A stretch of DNA of 36,733 nt from DAONJL01 sp035405645 [NCBI: bacterium] (lineage in GTDB: Bacteria; JAGOBX01; DAONJL01), in assembly GCA_035405645.1 (NCBI GenBank), contig DAONJL010000002.1, positions 104,177 through 140,909 of the forward strand, read 5' to 3'. The notes beneath the pieces were generated by a model. That model was not told where the DNA came from. It saw nothing but the letters and a program-made list of their open reading frames with translations, and searched no databases. Of this stretch, positions 1 to 8,320 are shown piece after piece (positions within the stretch are counted from its first letter, which is position 1; every line of letters starts with the position of its first letter). A program made the translations under genes and the position numbers.

Positions 1-91
1 AATCTAATAAATTAGCAGAAAATAAAAATGAAAAATTAAATAATGATTTTTTATTTTTATTTAAATAATTTAAATCATTAAAATTATTCAT
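1..91 (-). CDS. partial open reading frame, possible FtsQ-like division protein (N-terminus only)
   Basis: An open frame starts at an ATG at base 91, two bases beyond the ddl stop codon, and runs off the left edge with 30 codons and no stop. The visible N-terminus is polar and Asn/Lys-rich (MNNFNDLNYLNKNKKS) and then turns hydrophobic (LFNFSFLFSANLL). That would suit a short cytoplasmic tail leading into a membrane segment. In many bacteria the gene after ddl in this cluster is ftsQ, which has this layout, so FtsQ is the first guess from position. No Shine-Dalgarno sequence is visible, as for several genes in this operon. Too little is present to identify the family. Confidence 0.4.
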   Translation of the reverse strand, partial: MNNFNDLNYLNKNKKSLFNFSFLFSANLLD

Positions 92-93
92 AA

Positions 94-1029
94 TTATATA
101 GCGTAATATAAAATATTTAAAACTAAATTTTCATAAGATATATCAATTGCTTTTGCAGCTTTTGGTAACAAACTTGTTTCAGTAAATCCTGGTATTGTAT
201 TTATTTCTAAATAAAATAAATTTTGATTTTTTTCATCATAAATTATATCAATTCTACTCATTCCGGAACAATCGAATATTTTAAATATTTTAGAACAATC
301 AATAAAAATCTTCTCTTTTATAAATTCTGGAATTTCTGCTGGAACAATAAAATCAGTCAAACCTTTTGTATATTTTGCCTCATAATCAAAATATTTATTT
401 TTTGGTTTTATTTCAATTATTGGTAGATTTATTATTTTATTTTTTGTTCCAATTATACCAGCAGTTAATTCACGACCTGAAATATATTTCTCAATCACCA
501 ATTCATCACAATACTGAAAGCCTTTTTCTATACCGTCATAATACTCTTTTTCATTGAATGCAATTGTTAATCCTATACTTGAACCTTCAGTATCTGGTTT
601 AATTACCAGTGGCAAATCAAATGGTAAATAAATATTTTCATTTTTATTTATGACGACAAAATCAGGTGTTGTAATATTATTTGCTTTAAAAACATATTTA
701 GTAAATTTTTTACTCATTGTAATAGCACTACATAATGGTCCGCAACCAGTATATTTAATTTTATGAAATTCAAGCATTGATTGAATTGTCCCATCTTCAC
801 CATATTTCCCATGCAAAGCAATAAAAGCAAGAGTAACTTTATCATTTAATAATTCATTGATCGTATTAAAATTAAAATCATATAATTTATGTTTTATTTT
901 TAAATTGTTTAATGCATTACTAATTCCTTTACCTGTTTTTAATGATATTTCTCGCTCAGATGATAAACCACCATAAATAACAGCAATATTTTCTTTTGAA
1001 ACTAATTTTAATTTTTCTTCAAAATTCAT
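94..1029 (-). CDS. ddl: D-alanine--D-alanine ligase
   Basis: ATP-grasp enzyme that joins two D-alanines in the cytoplasm to make the dipeptide MurF adds to the peptidoglycan precursor. The 311-residue length is normal. The N-terminal signature GGLSSEREIS lies at residues 20-29, followed by the LHGKYGEDGT loop, the ligase segment EKYISGREL, and the C-terminal metal-binding stretch EINTIPGFTETSLLPKAA. A Tyr-containing FDYEAKYTKG loop fits a D-Ala-D-Ala rather than a D-Ala-D-lactate enzyme. The start is an ATG preceded by a clear AAAGGAGTG ribosome site. It is the last complete gene of the dnaN-to-ddl run, 14 bases after murB. The identification is secure. Confidence 0.95.
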   Translation of the reverse strand: MNFEEKLKLVSKENIAVIYGGLSSEREISLKTGKGISNALNNLKIKHKLYDFNFNTINELLNDKVTLAFIALHGKYGEDGTIQSMLEFHKIKYTGCGPLCSAITMSKKFTKYVFKANNITTPDFVVINKNENIYLPFDLPLVIKPDTEGSSIGLTIAFNEKEYYDGIEKGFQYCDELVIEKYISGRELTAGIIGTKNKIINLPIIEIKPKNKYFDYEAKYTKGLTDFIVPAEIPEFIKEKIFIDCSKIFKIFDCSGMSRIDIIYDEKNQNLFYLEINTIPGFTETSLLPKAAKAIDISYENLVLNILYYAI

Positions 1030-1043
1030 AAATATTCACTCCT

Positions 1044-1895
1044 TTATATAATTTCAATTTCTAATTCTAATTCTCTATTAAACATATCTTTAACTTTTTT
1101 TTTAGCAATAGAAACTAATTCAATAAAATCATCAAATTTACCAGCACCATAATTTACAATAAAATTAGAATGTATTTCAGAAAAACCAACATCATTAATT
1201 CTAAATCCTTTTAAACCAGTTTTTTCTAATAAAAGAGCAGCAGGGCAATCAGAAAAATTTTTAAAAACAGAACCAGCATTTTTAAATTTTATTGGTTGTG
1301 TTTTTAATCTATGTTTCATATTTTTTTTTAATTCAGAAACAATATTTTCTTTAGCATATTTTTTATAATTAAGCATACCACTTAAAATAATATACTTTTT
1401 ATTATGTTTAAAATAAGAATCTCTATAATTAAAAAACAAATCATTTTTAGAAAATTCAATTATTTTATCATCACTTAAATCCAGACATTCAACAGAAAAA
1501 ATAAAATCAGAAATAGAAAAACCAAAAGCACCTGCATTATTACAAATAAGTCCAGCAAAAGTAGCAGGAATACCAATTAACCATTCAAAATTTGAAATAT
1601 TATTTTTAATAAAAAAATTTATCATTTTATTCACTTGACATCCAGCAAAAATTTTAATATAATGGTTAAAAATATATATTTTTTCAAATTCACCTGTTAA
1701 TTTTATAATTTCTAAATCATAGTATTTATCTTTAAAAATTAAATTTGAACCATTACCAATAATAAAAAAATTTTTACTTATTTTTAAATACTCATATAAT
1801 TCATCTATTGAAAAAATTTCAATATATTTTTTTACAATTCCGCCAATTGAAATTGTTGTTAATTTTTTTAAAGAATAATCATAATAAATTTTCAT
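1044..1895 (-). CDS. murB: UDP-N-acetylenolpyruvoylglucosamine reductase
   Basis: FAD flavoenzyme that reduces UDP-GlcNAc-enolpyruvate to UDP-MurNAc with NADPH. The N-terminal FAD-binding domain contains SIGG (residues 16-19) and the GNGSNLIF loop. The IPATFAGLICNNAGAFG segment is the conserved FAD/substrate site. Near residue 207 the AGSVFKN motif carries the catalytic serine, and SEIHSNFIVN follows. At 283 residues, with this compact C-terminus, it looks like the shorter type II MurB found outside the enterobacterial type. The ATG at 1895 lies five bases after the murC stop with no recognisable Shine-Dalgarno, so translation is probably coupled to murC. Confidence 0.95.
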   Translation of the reverse strand: MKIYYDYSLKKLTTISIGGIVKKYIEIFSIDELYEYLKISKNFFIIGNGSNLIFKDKYYDLEIIKLTGEFEKIYIFNHYIKIFAGCQVNKMINFFIKNNISNFEWLIGIPATFAGLICNNAGAFGFSISDFIFSVECLDLSDDKIIEFSKNDLFFNYRDSYFKHNKKYIILSGMLNYKKYAKENIVSELKKNMKHRLKTQPIKFKNAGSVFKNFSDCPAALLLEKTGLKGFRINDVGFSEIHSNFIVNYGAGKFDDFIELVSIAKKKVKDMFNRELELEIEII

Positions 1896-1900
1896 AAAAA

Positions 1901-3289
1901 TTATTTGTATTTTTTCATTAATTCAGTTGCAATTATTTCACCAACTTTCCAGATATTACCTGCACCAATAGTTAAAATCACAGAATTAGGTTTAATATTA
2001 TTTAATACATAATTTACAATTTCAGAATGTTCAGAAATATATTCAATATTTTTAAAGCCAGATTTTTTTATATATTTTATAATCAAATTTGAATCAACAT
2101 TTTCTATTGGTTTTTCAGAAGCAGCATAAATATCAGTAATGATAATCTCATCAGCATATTTAAAAGCTCTACCAAAATCTTTTGCTAATAATAATGTTCG
2201 AGTATATCTATGCGGCTGAAAAATACATATAATTTTTTTATCTGGATATGATAATCTTGCTGCTTCAACAGTATTATAAATTTCTGTTGGATGATGTCCA
2301 TAATCATCAATAATTAAAATATTATTTACATTACACTTAATTTGAAATCTTCTTTGAACGCCTTTATAAGTTAATAATGTTTCTTTAATCAAATCAAAAT
2401 TAACAGAAAAAATTTGAGAAACAGTAATAGCACCGAGCACATTAAGAATATTATATTTCCCTGGTAAATTAAGTTTTATTCTTCCTAATAATTTACCAAA
2501 ATAATAAACATCAAAAGAAGAAGAAGATTCATTAAATACAATATTTTTTGCATATATATTTGCATTTTCAGAAAAACCATAAGTAAAAACTTTTTTATTA
2601 ATATCTTTTATAATACTTGTAGCATTTTTATCTTCAATACAAATTACAACACAACCATAAAAAGGAACTTTATTAGCAAATTCAATAAAACTATTTTTAA
2701 TATTATCAAAAGTTTTATAATAATCAAGATGATCATTATCAATATTAGTAATAACAGAAACAATAGGAAATAATTTTAAAAAAGAGCCATCACTTTCATC
2801 TGCTTCAGTAACAAGAATATCGCTTTTTCCTAATTTTGCATTAGAACCAATACTATTTATTTTTCCACCAACAACAAAAGTAGGATCAAAACCAGCAGCT
2901 GATAAAATTAAAGAAATAAGAGAAGTTGTTGTTGTTTTTCCATGACAACCTGCAATTGCAATACTATATTTTAATCTCATAAGTTCAGCTAACATTTCAG
3001 CTCGAGAAATAACAGGTATTCGATTTTTTTTTGCATATATTAATTCTGGATTATCTTCTTTAATAGCAGAAGATAAAACAACAACATCCACATTTTTTAA
3101 ATTTTGAGCTGAATGTCCAATATATATTTCAATACCAATTTTTTTTAAATGAGTTACATAATCATTTTCATATAAATCAGAGCCTGAAATTTTCCAGCCA
3201 AGATTATGTAAAACTTCTGCAATTCCACTCATTCCAACGCCACCAATACCAACGAAATGAACTTTATTTATATTTATTCTATTAAACAT
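1901..3289 (-). CDS. murC: UDP-N-acetylmuramate--L-alanine ligase
   Basis: Cytoplasmic Mur ligase that adds the first amino acid, L-Ala, to UDP-MurNAc. The 462-residue protein has the usual three-domain layout. The N-terminal Rossmann motif is GIGGVGMSGIAE (residues 14-25), the ATP P-loop is GCHGKTTT (about 114-121), and EADESDGSF is the conserved central-domain site. The C-terminal domain begins around DDYGHHPTEI, which is typical of MurC. It starts three bases after ftsW, in the slot where murG would normally intervene. Only a weak AGAGATG precedes the ATG. Confidence 0.96.
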   Translation of the reverse strand: MFNRININKVHFVGIGGVGMSGIAEVLHNLGWKISGSDLYENDYVTHLKKIGIEIYIGHSAQNLKNVDVVVLSSAIKEDNPELIYAKKNRIPVISRAEMLAELMRLKYSIAIAGCHGKTTTTSLISLILSAAGFDPTFVVGGKINSIGSNAKLGKSDILVTEADESDGSFLKLFPIVSVITNIDNDHLDYYKTFDNIKNSFIEFANKVPFYGCVVICIEDKNATSIIKDINKKVFTYGFSENANIYAKNIVFNESSSSFDVYYFGKLLGRIKLNLPGKYNILNVLGAITVSQIFSVNFDLIKETLLTYKGVQRRFQIKCNVNNILIIDDYGHHPTEIYNTVEAARLSYPDKKIICIFQPHRYTRTLLLAKDFGRAFKYADEIIITDIYAASEKPIENVDSNLIIKYIKKSGFKNIEYISEHSEIVNYVLNNIKPNSVILTIGAGNIWKVGEIIATELMKKYK

Positions 3290-3292
3290 AAT

Positions 3293-4417
3293 TTACATCT
3301 CTCTTGAAATATTTATTAAAATTCCTGCACTAAATAAAAAAACAATAAGTGAAGAACCCCCATAACTAATAAAAGGCAGAGTAATACCAGTAGTTGGAAA
3401 TACACCAGTAACAACAGCAATATTAATAATAAAATGAAAAGTAAGAATAAAAGTAAAACCAATAGCGAATATAAAATTAAATGGATTATTTATATTATTA
3501 TATGCAATTTTAAAACCTCTATAAATAATAAACAAATAAATAAAAATAATAAACAAAGCACCAATTAAACCTACTTCTTCACAAATAATTGAAAAAATAA
3601 AATCAGTATGTGCTTCAGGCAAATAACCACTTTTTAAAATACTATTACCAATTCCCTGACCAAGAATGCCTCCACGACTGATTGCAAAATAAGATTGAAT
3701 AATATGATAACCTTTATCAAGAGGGTCAGCCCAAGGATTTAAAAAAGCAATAATTCTTCGCATACGATAAGGTGATAAATATAAAAAAATTCCGCCTAAA
3801 ATAAACATTAGTATTAAAGAAAAAATAATATAAGATAATCTAAAACCCATTATATATAGTAATGAAATTGATAAAGTAAAAAAAAGAATAGTTGTACTAA
3901 AATCAGGTTCTTTCACGATTAATAAAGAAACAAATAATGTTATAATAAAAAAAATCAAAAAATATTTTTTTTGAAAATCATTATTATAAAACATATAATG
4001 TTTTTTTTCAAAAAAATAAGCATAAAAAAATATTAATGTAATTTTTACAATTTCAGAAGGTTGTAATTTAAAAAATTTAAGATTTATCCAGCGAAAAGCA
4101 CCACCACTTTTAACTCCTATTTTAGGTATAAACACTAAAAAAAGTAAAATAATAGAAACAAAAAATAATAGACCAGAATATTTTTTAAATTTATACAAAT
4201 TCAAAAAAGATGAAGAATAAATAAAAAGAATTAAACCAATTAAAATATTAACTAATTGTCTTTTTAAAAAATAATTTTCATCATGAACTTTTTTATAAGC
4301 TTCAATTGAACTTGCACTATATATAAAAATTAAACCAATAAAGATAATCAGAATGATAGCAAGCATAAGGAAAAAATCATATTCTGAATTTATAAACATT
4401 TTTAATAATTTTCTCAT
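3293..4417 (-). CDS. ftsW: SEDS-family division glycosyltransferase
   Basis: Polytopic inner-membrane protein of the SEDS family (FtsW/RodA/SpoVE) that polymerises lipid II at the septum together with a class B penicillin-binding protein. The 374 residues contain about ten hydrophobic segments. The family signature PEAHTDFIFSIICEEVG is present, as are the KLQPSEIVK and FPTTGITLPFISYGGSS motifs. Because it sits between murD and murC in a division cluster, FtsW is favoured over RodA. The start ATG overlaps the murD stop in an ATGA arrangement, which indicates translational coupling. Assignment to the family is certain; FtsW versus RodA rests on context. Confidence 0.92.
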   Translation of the reverse strand: MRKLLKMFINSEYDFFLMLAIILIIFIGLIFIYSASSIEAYKKVHDENYFLKRQLVNILIGLILFIYSSSFLNLYKFKKYSGLLFFVSIILLFLVFIPKIGVKSGGAFRWINLKFFKLQPSEIVKITLIFFYAYFFEKKHYMFYNNDFQKKYFLIFFIITLFVSLLIVKEPDFSTTILFFTLSISLLYIMGFRLSYIIFSLILMFILGGIFLYLSPYRMRRIIAFLNPWADPLDKGYHIIQSYFAISRGGILGQGIGNSILKSGYLPEAHTDFIFSIICEEVGLIGALFIIFIYLFIIYRGFKIAYNNINNPFNFIFAIGFTFILTFHFIINIAVVTGVFPTTGITLPFISYGGSSLIVFLFSAGILINISREM

Positions 4418-5748
4418 AATGCAATAACTAATTCTTTAAATTTTTTTCCTCTATCTTCGAAATTTTCAAACATATCAAAACTTGCGCATGCTGGTGAAAA
4501 TAATACAATATCATTTTCTTTTGCTAAATTATATGCTTTATTTACTACTTCAAACAAGGTATCACAAATAAAATAATTTTCTTTTAAGTTTAATTCTTTT
4601 AAAATTATCTCTTTTGCTTCTCCAAATAAAATTACATATTTTACTTTTTCTTTTATAATATTTGCTAAAATACTAAAATCAAGACCTTTATTTCTTCCAC
4701 CTAAAATAAGAATAATATTATTATTAAAAGCATTTAATGCAGTTAAAGTTGCCATTGGCGTAGTTGATTTTGAATCATTATAAAAAGAAACATTTTTTAT
4801 TTTTCTTACAAACTCCAATCTATGTTCTAATCCTTTAAAATTTTCTACTGTTTTCTTTATAACATTTTCATTTATATTAAAAATAAGAGCAGCAGCAACA
4901 GCAGCACAGATATTTTCATAATTATGTTTTCCTAATAAATTTAAATTATTAAAATTTATTTTTCCTGTTCGTTGATTTATTGAATATTCTAAATAATCTT
5001 TTATATTCATATTTACAAAATTATTTTCAGAATAATTTATAAAAATTTTATTTATTGGTTTTTGAATGAAATTTTTTAAGTTTGAATTTATTACAAGATA
5101 ATCATTTATACTTTGATTTTTTATAAGTCCTAATTTAGAATTTCTATAATCTTCAAATGAACTATATCTATCTAAATGATTTGGATAAACATTAAGAATT
5201 ATACTAATGTAAGGATGAAAAGAAAAAAGAGTATCAATTTGAAAACTACTTAATTCTAATACAACAATAGAATTTGATTTTATTTCATTAACAAAATTAA
5301 TAAAAGGAAAACCAATATTTCCAGCAACAATTGTATGAAAACCAGCATTTTTAAATATTTCACCAGTTAATGTTGTTGTTGTTGATTTACCATTTGAACC
5401 AGTAATAGCAATAATCTTTGCTTCTTTATTACAAAACTGATAAGCCAACTCTATTTCACCAATATATTTTTTCTTTGCTTTTTGAATTTCAATTACAATA
5501 TTTGAATTTAAAGGCACACCAGGACTTAAAACAATTAAATCAGAATTTAAAATTTTATTTAAAGTATGTTTACCAGTTTCATATTCAATTTGATTTTTTT
5601 TTAACAATTGAATAAATTCAGAATCTTCACTAATAAAAGAATAATCACTAATAAAAACATTAAAATTTTTTTGTTTTAAAAAAATAGCAGATGAAACGCC
5701 TGAGCGTGCAATACCAATAATAGAAATATTTTTAACATTCTCAAACAT
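4414..5748 (-). CDS. murD: UDP-N-acetylmuramoylalanine--D-glutamate ligase
   Basis: Mur ligase that adds D-glutamate to UDP-MurNAc-L-Ala. It has an N-terminal IGIARSGVSSA nucleotide motif, the ATP P-loop ITGSNGKSTTT, the NVYPNHLDRYSSFEDYRNSK segment, and the C-terminal LILGGRNKGLDF and LFSPACASFDMFENFEDRG motifs of MurD. I start it at the ATG at 5748, giving about 444 residues with the nucleotide fold beginning at once. The frame stays open upstream to a TTG at 5778, but that would put ten unconserved residues inside the end of mraY. It begins eight bases after the mraY stop without a ribosome site, and its stop overlaps the ftsW start. Confidence 0.95.
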   Translation of the reverse strand: MFENVKNISIIGIARSGVSSAIFLKQKNFNVFISDYSFISEDSEFIQLLKKNQIEYETGKHTLNKILNSDLIVLSPGVPLNSNIVIEIQKAKKKYIGEIELAYQFCNKEAKIIAITGSNGKSTTTTLTGEIFKNAGFHTIVAGNIGFPFINFVNEIKSNSIVVLELSSFQIDTLFSFHPYISIILNVYPNHLDRYSSFEDYRNSKLGLIKNQSINDYLVINSNLKNFIQKPINKIFINYSENNFVNMNIKDYLEYSINQRTGKINFNNLNLLGKHNYENICAAVAAALIFNINENVIKKTVENFKGLEHRLEFVRKIKNVSFYNDSKSTTPMATLTALNAFNNNIILILGGRNKGLDFSILANIIKEKVKYVILFGEAKEIILKELNLKENYFICDTLFEVVNKAYNLAKENDIVLFSPACASFDMFENFEDRGKKFKELVIAL

Positions 5749-5755
5749 AAAAAAA

Positions 5756-6919
5756 TTATTGAAATTTAACAGTTGCAAGAGTTATTAAAGTTAGAATAAT
5801 ACTAACAATCCAGAATCTCAAAATTATTTTTGGTTCTTTTAATCCCATTTTTTCATAATGATGGTGAATTGGTGCCATAAGAAAAATTCGCTTTTTATAA
5901 AGTTTAAAAGAAAACACCTGTAACATCACAGACAAAGCTTCAATAACAAAAATACCACCTGCAAAAATAAGTAATAATTCTTTTTTTATAACAATAGCAG
6001 TATAACCAATAGCAGCACCAATAGCAAGCGAACCAGTATCACCCATAAAAACAGAGGCAGGATAAGAATTAAACCAGAGAAAACCTAGCATTGCACCAAT
6101 AATAGCAGCGCAATAAACAGTCATTTCAGCAGCACCCTGTATAAATAAAATATTTAGATAAGAAGCTATTTTCCAGTTACCAGCGAGATAAGAAAGAACA
6201 GCAAATGAAACAGCAGTAAGTGCAACAGTTCCAGCTGCAAGACCATCTAAACCATCAGTTAAATTTACAGCATTTGAAGAACCAGTAATAACAAACACAA
6301 CAAAGACAATATAAAAATAATTAAGATTTATTAAAAGGTTCTTAAAAAAAGGAATAGAAATATAAGTTGTATAAATAGTTGAAACAAAATTTTTATAATC
6401 AAGTTCAGAAGGATTAAAACCTATATCCCATAATTTTGCAACATAAACTTTATAAACATAAATAATAATTCCAATTAATAAAGAAACATAAATTTGTAAT
6501 AATAATTTATATCTTGCTTTTAAACCTTCAGGATTCTTTTTTGTTAATTTTAAATAATCATCAATAAAACCAATAATACCAAAACCAACTAAAACAATAA
6601 GACCCCATAAAATAAATAGATTTTTAAGATTTGCACATAATAATATTGAAATAATAGTAGAAATTAAAATAATTAAACCACCCATTGTTGGTGTGCCAAG
6701 TTTTAATTGATGTGATTCTGGATAACCATAATCTTTTCTAATCATTTGTGATATTTTATATTTTCTTAAATAATCTATTATATATGGACCAATGATTAGT
6801 GAAATAATAAAAGCAATAAATAAAGAAATAAAAGCACGAACAGTAATAAATCTAAAAATTCGTAAAACAGAAAAAATAGTTCCTTCTTTAAAAAATGTTA
6901 AATATAAAAAATAAAACAT
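5756..6919 (-). CDS. mraY: phospho-N-acetylmuramoyl-pentapeptide transferase
   Basis: Integral membrane enzyme that transfers phospho-MurNAc-pentapeptide to undecaprenyl phosphate, making lipid I. The 387 residues form about ten membrane helices. Diagnostic motifs are GTPTMGG near the N-terminus, the FIDDYLKL aspartates, NAVNLTDGLDGLAAG, FMGDTGSLAIGAAIG, and the APIHHHYEKMG histidine loop that defines MraY within the family. The ATG at 6919 has an AAGAGGA ribosome site. It follows murF by 15 bases and precedes murD in the usual dcw order. Confidence 0.97.
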   Translation of the reverse strand: MFYFLYLTFFKEGTIFSVLRIFRFITVRAFISLFIAFIISLIIGPYIIDYLRKYKISQMIRKDYGYPESHQLKLGTPTMGGLIILISTIISILLCANLKNLFILWGLIVLVGFGIIGFIDDYLKLTKKNPEGLKARYKLLLQIYVSLLIGIIIYVYKVYVAKLWDIGFNPSELDYKNFVSTIYTTYISIPFFKNLLINLNYFYIVFVVFVITGSSNAVNLTDGLDGLAAGTVALTAVSFAVLSYLAGNWKIASYLNILFIQGAAEMTVYCAAIIGAMLGFLWFNSYPASVFMGDTGSLAIGAAIGYTAIVIKKELLLIFAGGIFVIEALSVMLQVFSFKLYKKRIFLMAPIHHHYEKMGLKEPKIILRFWIVSIILTLITLATVKFQ

Positions 6920-6934
6920 TTTATATTCCTCTTT

Positions 6935-8317
6935 TTAAAATTTTAAATAATCAAAAATTCTTTCTAACTTAATTCCACGCGAACCTTTTATAAATAATAA
7001 ATCATTTTCTTTTAATTCATTATTTAGTTTTTCGCAAATTTTTTTAATTGAATCATCTGATTTATCGTATAAAAATAGATTTACATTTGTTGATTTAAAA
7101 TTATCATAAATCACTTTAATTTCATTTCCAACTAAAAATAAAAATTTTAGTTTTTTTACTTGTTCTAAATAGGTAGTCATATTTAAATGTAATTGTGTTG
7201 AAAACTCACCTAATTCAAGCATATCACCAAACACAATAAAAATATTTCCTTTTACATCAAAACTATTTAAAGTTTTCAAAGCAAATTGAGCAGAACCAGG
7301 ATTAGAATTATAACAATCAACATAAAAAATAATTCCATTTCTTTCAAAAATTTCAGACCTTTTATCAGCACTTTTATAATTTTCGAGTGCAGTTTTAATT
7401 ACATCATCAGAAATACCATAATATTTAGCAATAGTAGCAGCACCAATTGAATTTAATAAATTATGTTCACCAATTATATTTAATTTTATAATAGTATCAC
7501 AAAATTTAAATTCATAATACCCATTTTTATTTGTTAATATTTCTACTGGATAATATGAATCTGTTATTCCATATTTTATTATCTTTAAATCAGATGGTGC
7601 ATAATTTAAAGTCTTTAATACATTTTCATTATCACCATTTAAAAATGCTATCTTTTCTTTTAAATTTTGCAATATTTCTGATTTTGCTTTAATTACATTT
7701 TCAAGTGAACCAAGCCCTTCTAAATGTGATGGAAAAACTGATGTAATAATAGCAGAATCAAGTTCTATTATATCAGCAAGATAAAAAATTTCTCCTAAAT
7801 GATTCATTCCTAATTCAAATATACCAACTTCTGTTTCAGAATTTATATTAAAAATAGAAAGAGGAAGACCAATAGCATTATTAAAATTTTTTATTGAAGT
7901 AATTGTTTTTTTAACTAAAGAAAAAATTGAGAATAATAGATTTCTTGTTGTTGTTTTTCCATTTGAACCAGTTATACCAATTGTTAAAATATTAAATTTC
8001 TTTTTATAATAATTTGCTAATTTACCAAGTGCTTTAATTGTATCATCAACAAACAAAAAATATTTAAAAGAAGAGAGAGACGAATTTTGATTAATAATAT
8101 TTTTAAAAGAATGATTAACTACACAAATTTTAGCACCTTGATTTATTGCATTTATAACAAAATTATGTCCATCAAAATTTTCACCGATTAACGCAAAAAA
8201 AAGAGAATTTGAACAATCCTTTCGAGTATCAGTTGAAATATTACTAATAAAAAAATCATTTTCGATTGTTTGATTATTAAATAATTTTGCTATTTCATTA
8301 TAGTAAATTTTTTCCAT
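6935..8317 (-). CDS. murF: UDP-N-acetylmuramoyl-tripeptide--D-alanyl-D-alanine ligase
   Basis: Mur ligase that adds the D-Ala-D-Ala made by Ddl, completing the UDP-MurNAc-pentapeptide. The 460-residue protein shows an N-terminal uridine-binding domain (STDTRK and LIGENFDGH), the P-loop GITGSNGKTT at 114-123, the ELGMNHLGEI motif typical of MurF, and a C-terminal domain with DCYNSNPGSAQFAL and VFGDMLELG. It begins three bases after the gyrA stop with no ribosome site, so its expression must be tied to gyrA. This joins the replication genes to the cell-wall genes. The usual upstream partner murE is not adjacent. Confidence 0.96.
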   Translation of the reverse strand: MEKIYYNEIAKLFNNQTIENDFFISNISTDTRKDCSNSLFFALIGENFDGHNFVINAINQGAKICVVNHSFKNIINQNSSLSSFKYFLFVDDTIKALGKLANYYKKKFNILTIGITGSNGKTTTRNLLFSIFSLVKKTITSIKNFNNAIGLPLSIFNINSETEVGIFELGMNHLGEIFYLADIIELDSAIITSVFPSHLEGLGSLENVIKAKSEILQNLKEKIAFLNGDNENVLKTLNYAPSDLKIIKYGITDSYYPVEILTNKNGYYEFKFCDTIIKLNIIGEHNLLNSIGAATIAKYYGISDDVIKTALENYKSADKRSEIFERNGIIFYVDCYNSNPGSAQFALKTLNSFDVKGNIFIVFGDMLELGEFSTQLHLNMTTYLEQVKKLKFLFLVGNEIKVIYDNFKSTNVNLFLYDKSDDSIKKICEKLNNELKENDLLFIKGSRGIKLERIFDYLKF

Positions 8318-8320
8318 CGT

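Noticed and set aside
5749-5778. TTG start for murD at 5778
   Set aside because: It adds ten unconserved residues inside mraY; the ATG at 5748 is placed right before the conserved nucleotide fold.
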